From NCBI GenBank assembly GCA_930367215.1, contig OV884058.1:197178208-197242207 (forward strand): a stretch of 64,000 nucleotides of DNA, read 5' to 3'. Source of the DNA: Pollenia angustigena. Its lineage: Eukaryota > Arthropoda > Insecta > Diptera > Polleniidae. The notes under the pieces are model-generated. The model was not told the origin of the DNA and ran no database searches. It saw only the letters and a program-made list of their open reading frames with translations. Both the position numbers and the translations under genes were made by a program. This document shows, one piece after another, positions 35,653 through 47,330 of this stretch (position 1 is the first letter of the stretch; each line of letters begins with the position of its first letter).

Positions 35653-36051
35653 TTAAATAAATACGGGAAATAAGAAAAAATAAGGTGAGTTATTTTTATG
35701 AAAATTTAAGCTCAGGAATAATTTTATAATAAATTGCTTGTAATAGCGATCTTTAAAAGGGAATTTGTTGTTAATGAATGCTCTTAACCAAATTATGAGC
35801 AAAGAAAAACATGTTGCAGTTAATTGAATTTGCTTACACTGGATTTTCTTTATGACTTTTTTGCTTGGAGGAACAGACATGACTAAGAAAGTTGTAAGAG
35901 AATGGTGTTTAATTTGGTACATAAGTTTCAATTGTCTTAAGAACAAAGCCTTTTGGAAATGGTAAAAATCAGTCCGTAATTCCTCATGATCCCCATAGAT
36001 CCAAAAATATCTTATTGCAACAGAAATCGATAATGCTATGAAAGTTAACAA
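35653..36051 (-). other. Unassigned open frame without ATG
   Basis: An open frame of about 130 codons on the minus strand, with no start codon at its head, contains two hydrophobic segments (LLTFIALSISVAIRYFWIYG and CFSLLIIWLRAFI). Pyrimidines and an AG lie just upstream, so an exon of a membrane protein is conceivable, but I recognise no family. Chance is equally likely. Confidence 0.2.
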
Positions 36052-36059
36052 CGCTGACT

Positions 36060-36310
36060 TTTAAAGAAATGTACTGGTAGGTCCAGAGCTGACCGCAGGT
36101 CCCATGCAAGCCCCTCTCCAAAATCGCTTTAAGACGCAAGTCGATATTTAGATACTATTCGGGACAAGGAACTCTCATATGAATCCTAACCTCGTAACAT
36201 AATTTTGTTTTGTGTGTCCATGTTTGGCCATGGGTTCCAAGCATTTGTCTTTATATACTTTGGTGTATGGTATCAAATGGTCGGGCTTGATCGACTATAT
36301 TTTTTTACTA
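36060..36310 (-). repeat. Family B fragment (left end, inverted)
   Basis: 'ggtgtatggtatcaaatggtcgggcttgatcgactata' (36257-36301) is the inverted start of family B. The distal part is lost. Confidence 0.6.
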
Positions 36311-37009
36311 TTTTTCATTGTGTCTGTTTTAAACTCCTAGAGTTAATAACTTCTAGAGTTTAACCGTAAGCTTTTCTAGGGTTAATTTGGAATTAAATTT
36401 CGTGCTTAGTTTTGTCTGGTAAATTTTTTTTAAGATTTTTAAAAGTCTTACGCTGTTTTGTTTTTTGTATTATGTTTTAGTTGATTCAAAATTGGTAGGC
36501 TTTTCTAGGGTTAATTTGGGATTATTGCAAAGTCAATAGTTAAAAAGAAAAACTTTTATTTTAAAAGCATCCCATGTTTTTACATATTCCCTTAATATTT
36601 ATCGCAACTAATATTGTATATGGGATCTTTCTAAGGTAAAAATAACTGAAGATAACAATGAAAATGTTTTCGCAAAAAGTAATTCTTTGGATATCTCGTT
36701 GGGTTAATGGAGTTCAAGGCATTTTTGGTTTTAAAAAAAACCTATTATAATGAGGTCTTCGTATGTATTATTACAAATTTACTTCTTGTGATTTTACCTA
36801 TCAATAAAGAACTCTCCTCAGGATTTGTCTATATGCGTTTTGAAGAGCACCTACATATTTTTTGGCGTTGGCCTTTAGGGGTATACAAATGCAGCTATTA
36901 TCTTATGCTTGAGGGTTTTAAATTGCTCTCTTAAGGATATTTCAACTAATGATGTTTCAACTTTTGGTGTTACATCTTCCAGGGATATCTCAGTACTTGG
37001 GATTTGGCA

Positions 37010-37235
37010 AAAATCCATAATGGACCGAGCCCCAGAGTTTTTTAAGATCGCGGCTGACCAGACATCCTATCTGGTACTACGGCAGACAGTAGATCCTGGT
37101 GGCAACGCATCGGCCTGACTATTGGTTGAGTTCTCCTTTAGTATGCTTTTTGCGCAGATCCTTTCTGTCTTTCAGGAAGATGGTCTATCCGGAACTTTGG
37201 AAGATCCCTTCGGGGATCTCGTGGTAGTTGTCGTT
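37010..37235 (+). repeat. Dispersed repeat family E fragment
   Basis: 'gcatcggcctgactattggttgag', 'agtatgctttttgcgcagatcc' and 'tgtctttcagga' match 62848-62965 in inverse orientation. It is more G+C-rich than its surroundings. The type of element is unknown. Confidence 0.5.
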
Positions 37236-37609
37236 TACTTACCAAAATCACGGGAAATCCCACTCAAGGGCTGATTTTTCATCACTTGTGAAAGGGCCCA
37301 GGCCGAACAAAAAAATCAAAGTTTTTGAAGCATTTAATTTTCGAAAATTATTTTTCATTTCATGAATCTGAATTGAATGAAATGTTTATAGGAAACAAGT
37401 TTTTTTTTTGCAACAAAATGGCAGCAATCGTGTTGATCAATATAATTGTTAAGAGGTTTCTGAAGCTAAGATCATATTATCGGCACAATGTTCCAATTTG
37501 CATTGAATTTCATCTGCGTCGAAATTGTGCTAACTTTATACAACTAAAAGCACACCCGATGTCTCGAATATACTTAATTTCGTTCAAATTTATAACTTTT
37601 TATATGAAA

Positions 37610-39215
37610 TTTGGGTAAAATTTACCTTTTATAGGAAATTTGGTTACAATTTACTTTTTATAGGAATTTGGTTAAAATTTACTTTTTATAGGAATTTTGG
37701 TAAAAATTTACTTTTTATAGGATATTTGTTTCAAATTTATCTTTTATAGGACATTTTGTTAAAATTTACTTTTTATAGGAAATTTGTTAAAATTTATTTT
37801 TTATAGGAAATTTTTTTTTATCGAAAAGTAATTTCAATTTTTGGGAATACAAAATTTTAATTTCAAAAGATTTTGCTATTCGTGCTTAATTCCCAGTTTT
37901 TATTCTTGACAAAAACACTTGAAATTTATTGTTGATGGGATAAGCTATTCCTATGCGCATTTCACTGGTTGCTTAGGCCAGATCATCAGGAAACTTCATC
38001 CATAAAGATTTTAGACAAACTAAAGATATTTAACCAAATAAAACTGTTAAACGTATAAGAATTATAGCAACAGTTCTACTTGTAATAATATCAAAGCTTA
38101 AACAAAACACATCAACAATAAACAACAGTGGGTTTATCTCATCTTACATTCCCCACTACAATTAGTTGAATGAATACAAAATTTTATTTTCAAAAGATTT
38201 TGTTATTCGTGCTTAATTCTTAATTCTTGACAAAAACACTTGAAATTTATTGTTGATGGGATAAGCTATTCCTATGCATTTCACTGGTTGCTTAGGCCAG
38301 ATCATCAGGAAACTTCATCCATAAAGATTTTAGACAAACTAAAGATATTTAACCAAATAAAACTGTTAAACGTATAAGAATTATAGCAACAGTTCTACTT
38401 GTAATAATATCAATGCTTAAACAAAACAGTTTTATTTTGTTAAATATCTTTAGTTTGTCTAAAATCTTTATGGATGAAGTTTCCTGATGATCTGGCCTAA
38501 GCAACCAGTGAAATGCATAGGAATAGCTTATCCCATCAACATTAAATTTCAAGTGTTTTTATCAAGAATAAAAACTGGGAATTAAGCACGAATAGCAAAA
38601 TCTTTTGAAATTTTTTTTTAAATTTACTTTTTATAGGACATATTGTCAAAATTTAGTTTTTATAGAAAATTTTGTCAAAATTTACACTTTATAAGAAATT
38701 TGGGTAAAATTTACTTTTTATAAGAAATTTTGTTAAAATTTACTTTTTATAGGAAATTTTGTTAAAGTTTACTTTTTATAGGAAATTTTGTTAAAATTTA
38801 CTTTTTATAAGGAATTTTGTTTAAATTTACTTTTTATAATTTGGTAAAAATTGACTTTTCATAAAAAATTTTGTTAAAATTTACTTTTTAAAAGAAATTT
38901 TGTTAAAATTTACTTTTTATAGGAAATTTGGTTCAAATTTACATTTGGTTCAGTTTTACTTTTTATAGAAATCTTTTTTAAAATTAACAACTTTTATACG
39001 AAATTTTGTGAAATTTTACTTTTATAGGTAATTTGTTTAAAATAAACCTTTTATAGGAAATTTGGTTAAAATTTACCTTTTATAGGAAATTTGGTAAAAA
39101 TTTACTTTTTATAGGAAATTTGGTTAAAATTTACTTTTTATAGGAAATTTGGTTAAAATTTACTTTTTATAGGAAATTTGGTTAAAATTTTCTTTTTATA
39201 GAAAATTTTGTCAAA
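37610..39215. repeat. ~30-bp minisatellite, split by a foldback insertion
   Basis: Units of about 29-31 bp with the core TTTACTTTTTATAGGAAATT, then 'tggttaaaa', are repeated head to tail: about 7 copies at 37610-37815 and about 19 at 38620-39215. Units differ by small changes (acttttt / acctttt; ggttaa / tgttaa), and nearly identical neighbours at 39060-39190 point to recent local expansion. The array is interrupted at 37820-38610. Confidence 0.85.
37820..38610. mobile_element. Family C foldback inside the minisatellite
   Basis: Two direct copies (37858-38165 and 38183-38430) share 'gctattcctatgc..atttcactggttgcttaggccagatcatcagg'. A third copy (38430-38610) is inverted, ending 'ggaattaagcacgaatagcaaaatcttttgaaat', the mirror of 37858-37900. 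The second copy lacks a few bases ('tgcgcatttc' becomes 'tgcatttc'), and the inverted one shares that loss, so those two are the closer pair. Confidence 0.75.
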
Positions 39216-39314
39216 TTTTTGACGATATTGTACAGATTACTGTGTCGAAAAAAATCGTCACAATGTGAGACGAAAATTTGAACGATGAATAACACTGGTT
39301 TACAGCCAAAAAAA

Positions 39315-39972
39315 TACCAAGAACGCCACATGCCTAGATAAGTTAATTGGGACCTCCTGAACTCGAAAAACGCTGTAATTTTTTTTCCTAAGTACCGTTT
39401 TTTAGATAACGGTACTTTTGTGTTTTTCGGTGTATGGTCCCACTCAAACCCTTGTGGATCCCAACCAAAACGTCCGATCGAAATAAATTGAATGCCTTTT
39501 CCGTCGATATGCGAAATTTGCCTATTTTTTACGTTTTTTTTTCAAAATTTTTCATTTTTATTTCGTTTTTTTCTACGTTATATTAAACGTATTATTTTTG
39601 AACCAAATATTATATTTAATTACCAACATTTTAAGCGTGATTTGAAAAAAATCGGATTAAAAATAAAATTTTTATTAAGGATTTTGTGGAACGACAATAT
39701 TTTCATCTTCATTGCTCACACAGGTGCCATTACTTATCAGATAGACATTTGTATCATATCGACGGAAAAGGAATTCAATTACTTTTCCAACGATGTGGCA
39801 TTTATTTCGATCGGACTTTTTGGTTGGGCTCCACAAGGGTTTGATTGGGACCATACATCGAAAAACACAAAAGTACCATTATCTAAAAAACGGTATTTAG
39901 GAAAAAAATTACAGCGGTTTTTGTGTTCAGGAGGTCCAAATTAACTTATCTAGGCATGTGGCGTTCTTGGTA
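39315..39972. mobile_element. Foldback element with ~185-bp arms
   Basis: TACCAAGAACGCCACATGCC, then 'tagataagttaattgggacctcctgaac', is mirrored at 39914-39972. The arms also share 'cccaaccaaaa.gtccgatcgaaataaat'. The open frame across the right part (39492-39944) is not conserved-looking and I do not call it a gene. No clear target duplication. Confidence 0.75.
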
Positions 39973-41041
39973 CTTTTCCAAATTAATAATTTGTAAAGCA
40001 GTGTAATGAATTGTGCCGTTTAAAGAAATGTGTGCCGATGAAGCACGATAAAAAAATCTTCGTAGATTGTAATTATTGCGTCGATAGTTTGTTCTTAGCT
40101 TAATAAATACTGCAATTTTATGGCAAATTAAAAAATTCCATCTCATATTCATATGTTTGTTTTTTTAACTTCTAACATTTTCCATATTTTTTATTTTTTT
40201 TTTTTATGGATTATAATAACTATATATTTGGGACTTAAAGCTACCCAACGCAGGTCACCTAAATGCATAACTTTATTACACTTCGCAGGACATTAAAAAT
40301 TGTCATAAAAAGTTTGTTTTGTTATGCATGGTCATCATGTGGCTACAAGAGTTGCGGATGGAGAGCAAGTTTTAAAGTTTACAAAATAAAAAAGCAGATA
40401 ATCCTAACCAAAGCAAAACGGAAAAGAACAAGAAAAACCGACAGAAGTAAAATGTATAGCAACAACTAATTTAGTTTAAATACGAGTATAAAATATATAT
40501 TTAAAAACACAGTTAAAGGAAAATACAAAATATTTTTTATCTGTTAGAAAAATTTAAATATCAAAAGTCAAAGTTCCCAAAATGGAGATGCAGAGACCAT
40601 TTGGTTTTTCCCTTAGCAGTGCTGTGAGTCCATTAAATAAAACACACAAATTGTAGTCGATAACTAAAAAAAAAAAAATTCATGGTTTATATATTATCTA
40701 AATAATTATAAGCAGCATATGACCTCGGAGTTCCCATCGGGTTAACGAGCACCATTAGAAAGTAATAACGGTTTTGGAAAATAAAAAAAAAATTAAAATT
40801 ATTGAAAAAATTTTAAAAATGAAACGTTTGACATGATATTAAATTGAAATGCCGATTCCTAGGGAATCCCGGCCCTTTATTTAAAAACCGTTGCACAGAG
40901 GGTTGAACTCGACTAAAAGTGAGGATAAATTCAAAAACTAAACTTTATCATTCACAGTCATGTTTGATATTGGGTAAAAGTAAATAATTCTACATCACTT
41001 ATGGCCAATTTAAACAATTCTATTTAAATATCAATTCATCA
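39973..41041. other. Non-coding, nothing recognised
   Basis: Short chance frames only. Confidence 0.45.
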
Positions 41042-41063
41042 TCTTCTTCTTCTTCTTCTTCTT
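41042..41063. repeat. (CTT)n microsatellite
   Basis: About seven TCT/CTT units abutting the Helitron-like element's 5' TC end. Confidence 0.75.
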
Positions 41064-41947
41064 TATATATTAAAATGAAAAATGTTTGTATGTTTGTTTG
41101 TTTGTTGGCTTATAGACTCCTTAACTACTGAACCGATTTTCCTGAAATTTTTACAGTAACATCACGTGAGGCCTAAAAATAAAATATGCTACTTATTTTT
41201 TCGATAGGGGCAGGGGAATTGGTACCCCCCATCTTAGGAGCCGATGCCATTTTGTTGAACTTTTGGTAGTAGGATCTTCTGAGCTCCAAAATTTAAATAA
41301 AATAGCAGCGGGGGAAGTGGTTCCCCCCATAGGACGCAAATGTTTAATATCGCTTATCTAAAGAACTGTTGTAGTGAGAATGTTCAAACTTTGTAGAAGT
41401 CACTCTTATGGTATACTACACTATCGAAAAAAAATAAAGCGGGTAGGCGCAGGGGGGAAAATACCTCCTATTGGATGCATGTATTAAATATCGCTCAACT
41501 GAAGAACTATTAAAGGGCGAGTCTTCAAACGTGGTTAAAGCTACTGTTATGGTAAACTATAAATTTCAATATAAAAATGGGCGGGGTTGACAGAGGAGGA
41601 GCACTACCCCTAGAATAGATAGAAATATAATTAAGAGCCGATGCACCCATTTTGTTGAACTTTTGGTAGTAGGATCTACTGAGCCCCAAAATTTAAATAA
41701 AATAGCAGCGGGGGAAGTGCTACCCCCCATAGGACCCCCATAATTAATATCGCATATCTTATGAACTGTTATTGTAAGAATGTTTAAACTTTGTAGAAAT
41801 CACTTTAATGGTATACTACACTTTTGAAAATAAAAATAAAGCGGGTAGGCGCAGGGGGGAAATACCTCCCATAGGATGCATATATTTAATATCTCTCAAC
41901 TGAAGAAGTGGTTAAAGCAGTGTAGCGAAGCGCACGGGTTAAGCTAG
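41060..41947 (+). mobile_element. Helitron-like non-autonomous element with an internal ~395-bp duplication
   Basis: It starts TCTTTATATATTAAAATGAA and ends 'gcgaagcgcacgggttaagCTAG|T', a common form of insect Helitron 3' end. Two direct copies of a ~230-bp block lie at about 41237-41470 and 41635-41870, sharing 'gccattttgttgaacttttggtagtaggatct' and 'aaataaaatagcagcgggggaagtg'. No coding sequence. Confidence 0.55.
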
Positions 41948-42851
41948 TGTTTAATATAATTGAAACATGAAAAACGAGTTTTAAGCATAAATTGATATTT
42001 ATATAAATTGGTGAAATCGGCTATAGCTGATGTAGGAAAAAATTTCTTTCAATGCAATTTGCGACTGGCACAGTGTAATTATTAGCCTTTAAAAATATTT
42101 ATGAAATCTATTAATAATTTTCAATCTGCCTTACCAAAGTTTTATTCCCTTTAATAATCTTCTTATAGTTCTTCTTCTTATACGTCACTTAGCACCTCGT
42201 TATCTTTAATTTCATTATATCAAACCATATTTCTTAGGACTTTTACTCCCCCAGATTAACTGCACAGATTATTTATCTTCATCTGCAACCCATCCTTGTT
42301 TATTAAGTAAAGAAAAAAAACGAAAAAATTTACAATCTTCCAAAAAAAATATTGTTCAAAACTTATCTTCAACTCGATGACATCTTCTTGACAAAATAAT
42401 AAAATAAAGAAAAAAAAAAAAACAATTCAAGCATTATCTCTACGACAATAAAACATTTAATTGCTGCAAGTTTTTCATTCTTATAACACTCCTTGGCAGC
42501 ATCCTTAAAAAATTTCACAAATAATTAACTTCTTTATGAGAAGAGATTTTTGGTCCGACAATTCAGAGAAAAAATACATCTTTTATTCTACAGCGTCTCT
42601 TGAGTTCATACTAATTTATTATATGGACATAGTGGATTTAATAACAACGTTAAAACATCTTAAATGACCACAAATGATGGTAGATTACTTATTTTTATTG
42701 CCAAAAAAAGTACTACAACTAATACTCTTTACCAGAGACGCCAGAAAGTTTTTCCTACAAAGCAAAAAGTTTTTCTTACCAAACTTCCCACAAATTATGT
42801 ACAAACAAAATTTAAATTAAAAAAAAAAAAAATTTTAATTTTTAAAACTTA
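41948..42851. other. Non-coding, nothing recognised
   Basis: A/T-rich with poly(A) runs; no gene or element end seen up to the TTA duplication at 42849-42851. Confidence 0.45.
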
Positions 42852-43124
42852 GGCCCTAAATTTGTAAAACGCACACGCAACGCCAACAATTATATTGAAA
42901 GCAAAAACAAAATCGAAAATATTTCATAATTTTGTTGTTGTTTTCTATAGAAATGTATATTGAATTTTAAATTTTAAACGCTGCATATCTTGTGGCGTTG
43001 ATAATTTTAAAACGCAATATGTATTTCTGTAGAAAGCAACAATAAAATTTTGAAAATTTTTTGACATTGTTTTTGCTTTCAATGTTATTTTTGGGATTGC
43101 GTTGCGTTTTACAAATTTAGGGCC
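42852..43124. mobile_element. PIF/Harbinger-like MITE with TTA duplication
   Basis: Inverted ends GGCCCTAAATTTGTAAAACG and 'cgttttacaaatttagggcc', flanked on both sides by TTA (42849-42851, 43125-43127). The arms extend about 100 bp with gaps ('gaaagcaaaaacaa', 'tttctatagaaat'). A 3-bp TTA duplication with GG-starting ends fits PIF/Harbinger. 273 bp, no coding. Confidence 0.75.
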
Positions 43125-43194
43125 TTAATTTTCGTTAGACTTTTTTCACCTGTTGTTATCTAAAAGTTAATTCTCTGAAGACTTTTGTAAGCTT

Positions 43195-44030
43195 TTCACC
43201 ACATTTAAACCTGTGTATATGTTTATAAGTTTTTCATTCCGACAGTATTGATCTTAGACCCTTTAAGTAATGTTCTGGGCCCTTATGAGTAGCGACGTTG
43301 ATTTTACAATGCCCGTCTGACCATCTGTCTGTTGAAATGGCTTTTCCGAAGACCCTAGAAATAAAGGGGACTTGATTGTGGTATATTTTTGTCAAATATG
43401 CTCCGTAAAATTTTGCTATTGAAATTCATCCACATTGAACCACAAGTGGCTGAGATATGTGCAAAAAACTACGAAAGTTCCTTTACCCAGAAATTCCCTG
43501 TTGTTGTTGTGGTGTTTCTGTATATCTGGAGAACGCAAAGAGCCAACATTTTCAAATAAGATGGAAGCATCTTGGTTATCAACAGCCAGCATCCGACAAA
43601 ATGCAAAGGGTATTTGAGAAGTAGGCGTTGTACAAAAATTTGTATCTAAAAAATGGTAACAGAAAAGTTGTCCAAACTTGGAAAATAGCTGGGTTGTCTA
43701 TACACAACCTCTCGAATGGGCGGTATTGGATAAGTCTCACACAAAGACATTATGGAGTTCTTTATAACTGTAAAACGGCAAGACCCAAGGTTTCCAAATT
43801 AGGTACATGCATCTTGGACATCAATAGACAACATCCGACAAAATGTTGGCTTGATAGATTTTTATTTAGATTTATTTATATCTGGAGAGCACCAGGAACA
43901 AATTTGTCGAAATTTGGGGCACATAGCTGGGTTGTCAATACACAAATTCGTCAAAAAATACAAAACAGTAACAGTAAAAGTTAAAGTTAAAACCTTTCCC
44001 TACATCTGGCAACACTGCTCTCTACCCCCT
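43195..44030 (-). repeat. Dispersed repeat family A copy
   Basis: On the minus strand, 'cttcggaaaagccatttcaacagacaga', 'ataagggcccagaacat' and 'aaagggtctaagatcaatact' match family A at 3360-3450 and 5950-5970. Internal 'tatctggagagc' type units are repeated about three times. The open frames on the plus strand are not genes. Confidence 0.65.
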
Positions 44031-45068
44031 TGGTACTTATTAGGGTATTCATTCGGTTAACCGTCAACCGGTTAACCGATTAATTACTGCCCGATTAACT
44101 GATCGGTTAATTTCAAATTGGTTTTTTTCGATTAACGATTAAACCGGTTAGTTTCAGTCGATTAACCGATTAACCGAAGTAATAAAATTTTCAATATTTT
44201 GTAGTATTATAACATATTTTTTTTGTGGTTTTATTTATTTGTTTCGTCTCATATAAAAAATGTATTTGTTAAGTAAATATTTTTTCATACAAACAAAGAA
44301 GGTGTTCAGTTATCTTAATTTTAACCCATTTTCCGCCGACCGATGACTAAAATTACAATGTTTTTTTATCTTCATCATCGATCAACAGGAATGTGGCGAA
44401 AAATGGGTTAAATATTTGATTGCCAACACCTTCTTTTGTTTCACGTACTTTTAATAATTATGTGTTTAGTTATTTGTTTCTTCTCATATCAGTCTTTTAA
44501 CAGAATTAACCGAAACAATTAGAGGGTTAAAAATTTAAAACAACTTTAATGGCATATTTTATATGTTAAGAGAAATCCTGGAAAAGGACTGAAAAATTAG
44601 AAATTCATCTTCGATAAGTGAAATAATATTTTCCAAGTCAAATTTTGTTAAACTAAAGAAAAGAGTCGCTTTAATCCTAAACATTTAAAATAAATAACTT
44701 TTCTTAAAGATCATTTTATAAGATCTCCTTTAACGATTGAAATAACTAATAAAATTATCTCAGTTTCTTTTTGAATAAATATGTAAATATTTGGGGGATT
44801 CACAAGGTAGTCATAAAGTCTTATGTGCTAAATAATTACAGGAAATATATATCGTCGGTTTAATATGCCAACCGGCTAAATCCACTTTTTATGTAAATTG
44901 AGATTTTGATGCCGTGTGGTAGAGAAAAATACGCCTCGTCGATCAGCATGTAGTTTTTCTTCTATTTAAGTCTTGAAGTGTGTAAAACTGACTATCAAGC
45001 TTCAAATAGGAGAAATAAAAGTTTATTTTCTTTTCGTAAAATGTGCTGAAAGTGAGTTAGCAGGTTTG

Positions 45069-45098
45069 CATATTTATTTATTTATTTATTTATTTAAG
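45069..45098. repeat. (TTTA)n tail of the non-LTR fragment
   Basis: Five to six TTTA units; on the minus strand this is a (TAAA)n 3' tail, common for non-LTR retrotransposons. Confidence 0.7.
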
Positions 45099-45790
45099 AA
45101 AAAATTGTAACTTCTACAACAAAACATCAGTCTTAAACAGTAGAAATCTTATGATGTTATTTTGGAAAATGAAAAATAATAAACTTAAGTCTAGGTATAG
45201 TTATTACAAAATCGATATAAATAAAATTATTGTAACTAAACCAAACAAATAAATAACGAAAAACTACATATCAAAATATCATAAATACATTTATAAAAAA
45301 TCAAAAAATATTGAAGTAAAGAACTATACCGAACTATAAACAAACTTGTTGACTACGAATAATATTTAAATATTTCTTTCTTAAATTGTAACACATTGCT
45401 GATTTCTTTTATTGTTGGATTAGTAATATTATTCCAAATATGAAAAATTGCCATTCAGATATTAATGTGTGATGTCTGATTTGAATTAAATTTCTATTTC
45501 TTCTGAGTCGACTAAATTTTAATCGATTAAAAAGATGACCTGGCTCACGGGTGGTTATAATTTTGTAAAGAAATACTAAATTTCTTATTTTCAGTAAATC
45601 TTCAAAAAGTACCCCGAATATTTTTTTAGAGTAAGGTGTTATACTAATGTAAGTACCATTTATGTTATAATTTCTGATCCCGTAAACGTACCTTGCAATG
45701 TTGTTATATATATTAAGCCAACGATGTGACTGTTGTAAGCTACAGCTTATAATTTAGTTTTCTACTATACAGTTATGACGAATCAACGAA
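45069..45790 (-). pseudogene. Jockey-like non-LTR retrotransposon, 3' end only
   Basis: On the minus strand an open stretch (about 45740 to 45455) encodes HRWLNIYNNIARYVYGIRNY, then VFLYKIITTREPGHLFNRL, then LISEWQFF; after one frameshift (about 45445) it reads HIWNNI, then FKKEIFKYYS, with stop TAG at 45353-45355. The order 'NNIARYVYG ... F ... WNN' is typical of the C-terminal tail of jockey/CR1-type ORF2 proteins. Downstream lies a ~255-bp untranslated region ending in (TAAA)n (45069-45098 as TTTA). RT catalytic motifs are absent through 5' truncation. It sits inside the 44041-46198 hAT-like element, so it inserted later. Confidence 0.7.
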
Positions 45791-46206
45791 CGCAGCATTA
45801 CAATTTTTATTTTGTTTGAAACACAACAATATTTACTTTAAACAAATTTAAATTTTATTTAGGATATTATGACGATATGACTTGATACAACACCTTGTGC
45901 ATTAATTGGAAAATGCATATTACATATTTATGAATTGTTTTTTTTTTGCTTGCTGGTTTAATTCAAGAATTGTTATGTTTGGTATGTTATTGTTTTTTTT
46001 TGCTTATAAACTCCAAATAATAATCAATTAATGCATTTTTATATATTGAAATAACTTAATTTATAAAAAAAACTTTATTAATCGGTTAACCGATCAAAAA
46101 CTAAATTAACCGATTATTAACCGGTTAAACCAAAACCTCGGTTAATTAATCGAGCGATTAACCGATTAAAGCAAAAGGTCGATTAAATGAACACCCTAGT
46201 ACTTAG

Positions 46207-47111
46207 TTACAACAAGTTGTATTAATACTACTACTACATACATCATTACACACAAATTTACACAATAAAATACATGTGTGTGTCTGTTCTTGTGTACATG
46301 TGTGTAAATATCCTTTTCCTGACATTCTCTGGAATAATATAAATTGTTATCTGTAAGTTAAATCGAATACCAAGACCACAATTTTGCTGATTGCCAAAAA
46401 TTAGCTGGACTTATCATGTTGCCAGGGAGTAAGTTGAAAAAGAATGAAAGGATTATTCTTTTATATTGTTCTCTCTCTCTTTTTTTATTCTTTTTTTTAT
46501 AGCTGTGTATTTTTTTTATGAACTTTATTCATTTATACAAACAGAAAATACATAATCTTGCAAATACATTTGGTTTAACCGGAACACATACGAGTGTGTA
46601 CGAAGTAACCAAAATATAGGAAGCAGGGGAAAAAGAAAATGTTCGCACACATAAAGTTTTTATAGCCAACAGTTATAAATAGTAAAATAGCAGAGATATT
46701 TACCTATTTGAGAAAGCAAAAATACAGAAAATTCTATCACAATACTTAAGTGACTCCTTTATAGTCGATTTGGGGATAGTCATAAAACCAGTTTTGTTTA
46801 AAATATGCTTGCAACGTGTGGCGTGCAATAAAACCGTTAAGATGACTAAAAAAATCTCCGAAATTAAATGGCTATGGAAAAATCTTTATTAAAACTCTAT
46901 TGATTACTTAGGTTTAGTCATGGAAACAATCTGCTCTGAAAATTATTTGTTGAAATTAATCGAGTTATTGATATTGAGTTATTGAAATCTCGGGGGCTTG
47001 AAATACTATCTTCGAACGAGGAATGCATTCGTCTTCTTACACACAGCCCAAACCTTAATAGATCCATAAATGATAGAATTCAACTTTACGCCATGCGCAT
47101 TATTTCCCGTT
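46207..47111. other. Non-coding, nothing recognised
   Basis: A (TC)n run at 46482-46491; otherwise no structure seen. Confidence 0.45.
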
Positions 47112-47330
47112 AGATGACGTTTTTTGTGGCAAGGGCTCTAAACGCTCAGTTAGCCGGGAGTAACAGTAACCTTACCGTAAGACAGTAAGACCAATCTATT
47201 TCTTATAGATAAAGACGCAACATCTTACTGCTAACTATAATCGTTCTAATTGTTTTACATACAAAAAACAAGAAGGAGCTGATTTGCAACGTTACTATTA
47301 CTCCGGCTAACTGAGCCTTAAACGTCACTA
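47112..47330. mobile_element. Hairpin MITE with GCTCAGTTAGCCGG arms
   Basis: 'acgctcagttagccgggagtaacagtaac' (47148) is mirrored by 'gttactattactccggctaactgagcc' (47290), and outer 'gacgttt' / 'aaacgtc' extend the pair. About 220 bp. Target duplication unresolved. Confidence 0.6.

Larger units (their letters stand above)
44041..46198. mobile_element. hAT-like element with GGTTAACCG-rich ends and 8-bp duplication
   Basis: Inverted ends TAGGGTATTCATTCGGTTAA and, from the right, 'tagggtgttcatttaatcg'. Flanking octamers are GTACTTAT (44033-44040) and GTACTTAG (46199-46206), 7 of 8 matching. About 130 bp at each end is packed with overlapping GGTTAACC / GATTAATC words. The middle contains an inserted non-LTR fragment. 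Confidence 0.75.

Noticed and set aside
39492..39944. 150-codon open frame on the plus strand
   Set aside because: It spans the spacer and right arm of a foldback element, is Phe/Lys-rich, and its last third is only the mirrored arm. No motif recognised.
43435..44060. Three overlapping plus-strand frames that look gene-like
   Set aside because: They lie on the antisense of a family A copy and contain its repeated 'atctgga' units; the homologous positions elsewhere are not open.
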